A DNA stretch of 64,000 bases from positions 62,001-126,000 of the forward strand of contig JAWLCW010000007.1 in the NCBI GenBank assembly GCA_041686935.1, given 5' to 3'. The number at the start of each line of letters is the position of its first letter. Position 1 is the stretch's first letter. The stretch is from Mariniphaga sp041686935 (lineage in GTDB: Bacteria; Bacteroidota; Bacteroidia; Bacteroidales; Prolixibacteraceae). A model generated the notes under the pieces. It worked only from the letters and a program-made list of their open reading frames with translations. It had not been told where the DNA came from and did not search any database. Both the position numbers and the translations under genes were made by a program. Below are positions 63,472-64,000 of this stretch, one piece after another.

Positions 63472-64000
63472 AATTGAGAAAATTGGAAACTCAACAATTC
63501 AACACGGAAAATCGAACAACAGAATATACCTGCTGAAGCTGGATATGAGCGATATGCCCGGCCTTGTGGGCGAACTCGATAATCTGGCCCGGAAGGAGGG
63601 ATATACCAAAATCTTCACCAAAATACAGGCCGACGCACTCCCCGAATTCATTTTAAACGGTTATTCGGTTGAGGCGTATGTGCCCAAATTCTATAACGGT
63701 GATTCCGACTGCGTGATGGCCTCCAAATTTTTGCTGAAATCAAGAAAAAATCCCCCTGAAGAACAGCTTCAAACGCTTTCAGGTCTTCTGAAGCCGGCTG
63801 GCAAAAGCAAAAGCCCCGGAAAACTTTCGGAATTTGAAATGAGAAAGCTGAACGAGGCAGATGCTGTTCCCGTTACTCAGGTTTTTAAAAGGGTTTTTGA
63901 AACCTATCCCTTTCCGGTACATGACCCCGCCTATATTGTGGAAACCATGCGCAGCAATCATGCAAGGTACTTTGGGGTTTGGGACGGCGATAAACTCATC
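63461..64000 (+). CDS. ablB: Beta-lysine N-epsilon-acetyltransferase (partial, cut by window end)
   Basis: First 180 residues; the rest lies beyond the window. N-terminal IYLLKLDMSDMPGLVGEL and the LPEFILNGYSVEAYVPKFYN block are characteristic of AblB. Residues from about 125 begin the GNAT domain (MRKLNEADAVPVTQVFKRVF, PVHDPAYIVETMRSNHARYF); the acetyl-CoA binding loop has not been reached. Start ATG 63461 overlaps the ablA stop by 11 bases, giving tight translational coupling. Makes N-epsilon-acetyl-beta-lysine from the product of AblA, an osmolyte best known from methanogens and some bacteria. Confidence 0.88.
   Translation, partial: MEDKIEKIGNSTIQHGKSNNRIYLLKLDMSDMPGLVGELDNLARKEGYTKIFTKIQADALPEFILNGYSVEAYVPKFYNGDSDCVMASKFLLKSRKNPPEEQLQTLSGLLKPAGKSKSPGKLSEFEMRKLNEADAVPVTQVFKRVFETYPFPVHDPAYIVETMRSNHARYFGVWDGDKLI

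Noticed and set aside
1..64000. CRISPR array, tRNA, rRNA or insertion sequence
   Set aside because: No regularly spaced direct repeats, cloverleaf-like segments, rRNA-like stretches or transposase frames noticed on reading.

Overview
The window looks like chromosomal DNA of a free-living, probably marine or halotolerant Bacteroidota, with the feel of Marinilabiliales/Prolixibacteraceae. The evidence is a GH5 enzyme ending in a type IX secretion (T9SS) sorting domain, a PorE-like T9SS lipoprotein, a type III glutamine synthetase, several matches to the Bacteroidota -7 promoter element TAnnTTTG, few Shine-Dalgarno sequences, and an imuA-imuB-dnaE2 cassette under an XRE-S24 repressor instead of LexA. 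An ablA-ablB pair for N-epsilon-acetyl-beta-lysine fits salt stress. The exact genus cannot be read from this window.

Layout. 1-2 kb: lepB (cut by the window edge) and dapB, leftward. 2-7.5 kb: a HAD phosphatase, a large secreted M16 zinc protease, a membrane protein and a GT2-like glycosyltransferase, rightward, with a palindromic extragenic repeat patch at 5.7-5.8 kb. 7.5-10.2 kb: two tandem GH5 glucanases, leftward; only one keeps a T9SS tail. 10.4-13.1 kb: a complete TRAP transporter (dctP-dctQ-dctM). 13.1-14.7 kb: a DUF1846 protein. 14.8-21.1 kb: an SOS-like mutagenesis module, with an XRE-S24 repressor divergent from imuA-imuB-dnaE2 across a short control region holding two palindromes.

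21.1-49.5 kb is the most unusual part. It is a 28-kb island of very large proteins without recognisable secretion signals, in two divergent transcription units around a PAS-LuxR regulator. The left unit encodes 1830- and 1441-residue proteins. The right unit encodes a 71-residue coiled coil, proteins of 1471, 578 and 949 residues, a 994-residue PhoD-like phosphatase, a 1310-residue DUF6603-like protein and a 348-residue tail-fibre-like protein ending in an S74 self-cleaving chaperone domain. The two units appear to share a promoter motif (TTG-N19/20-TAAATTGTAC) and have similar leaders of about 70 nt, so they are probably expressed together. No capsid, terminase, sheath, tube, baseplate or AAA+ gene is present, so this is neither an ordinary prophage nor a contractile injection system. 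I propose a multi-protein assembly of unknown function.

49.6-64 kb returns to ordinary genes: an AraC-MGMT fusion (alkylation repair), porE, glnN, the tldD-tldE protease pair, a head-GIN lipoprotein and two small barrel-like proteins, a sugar isomerase-like lipoprotein, a MarR regulator, ablA, and ablB cut by the right edge. I saw no rRNA, tRNA, CRISPR array or insertion sequence.
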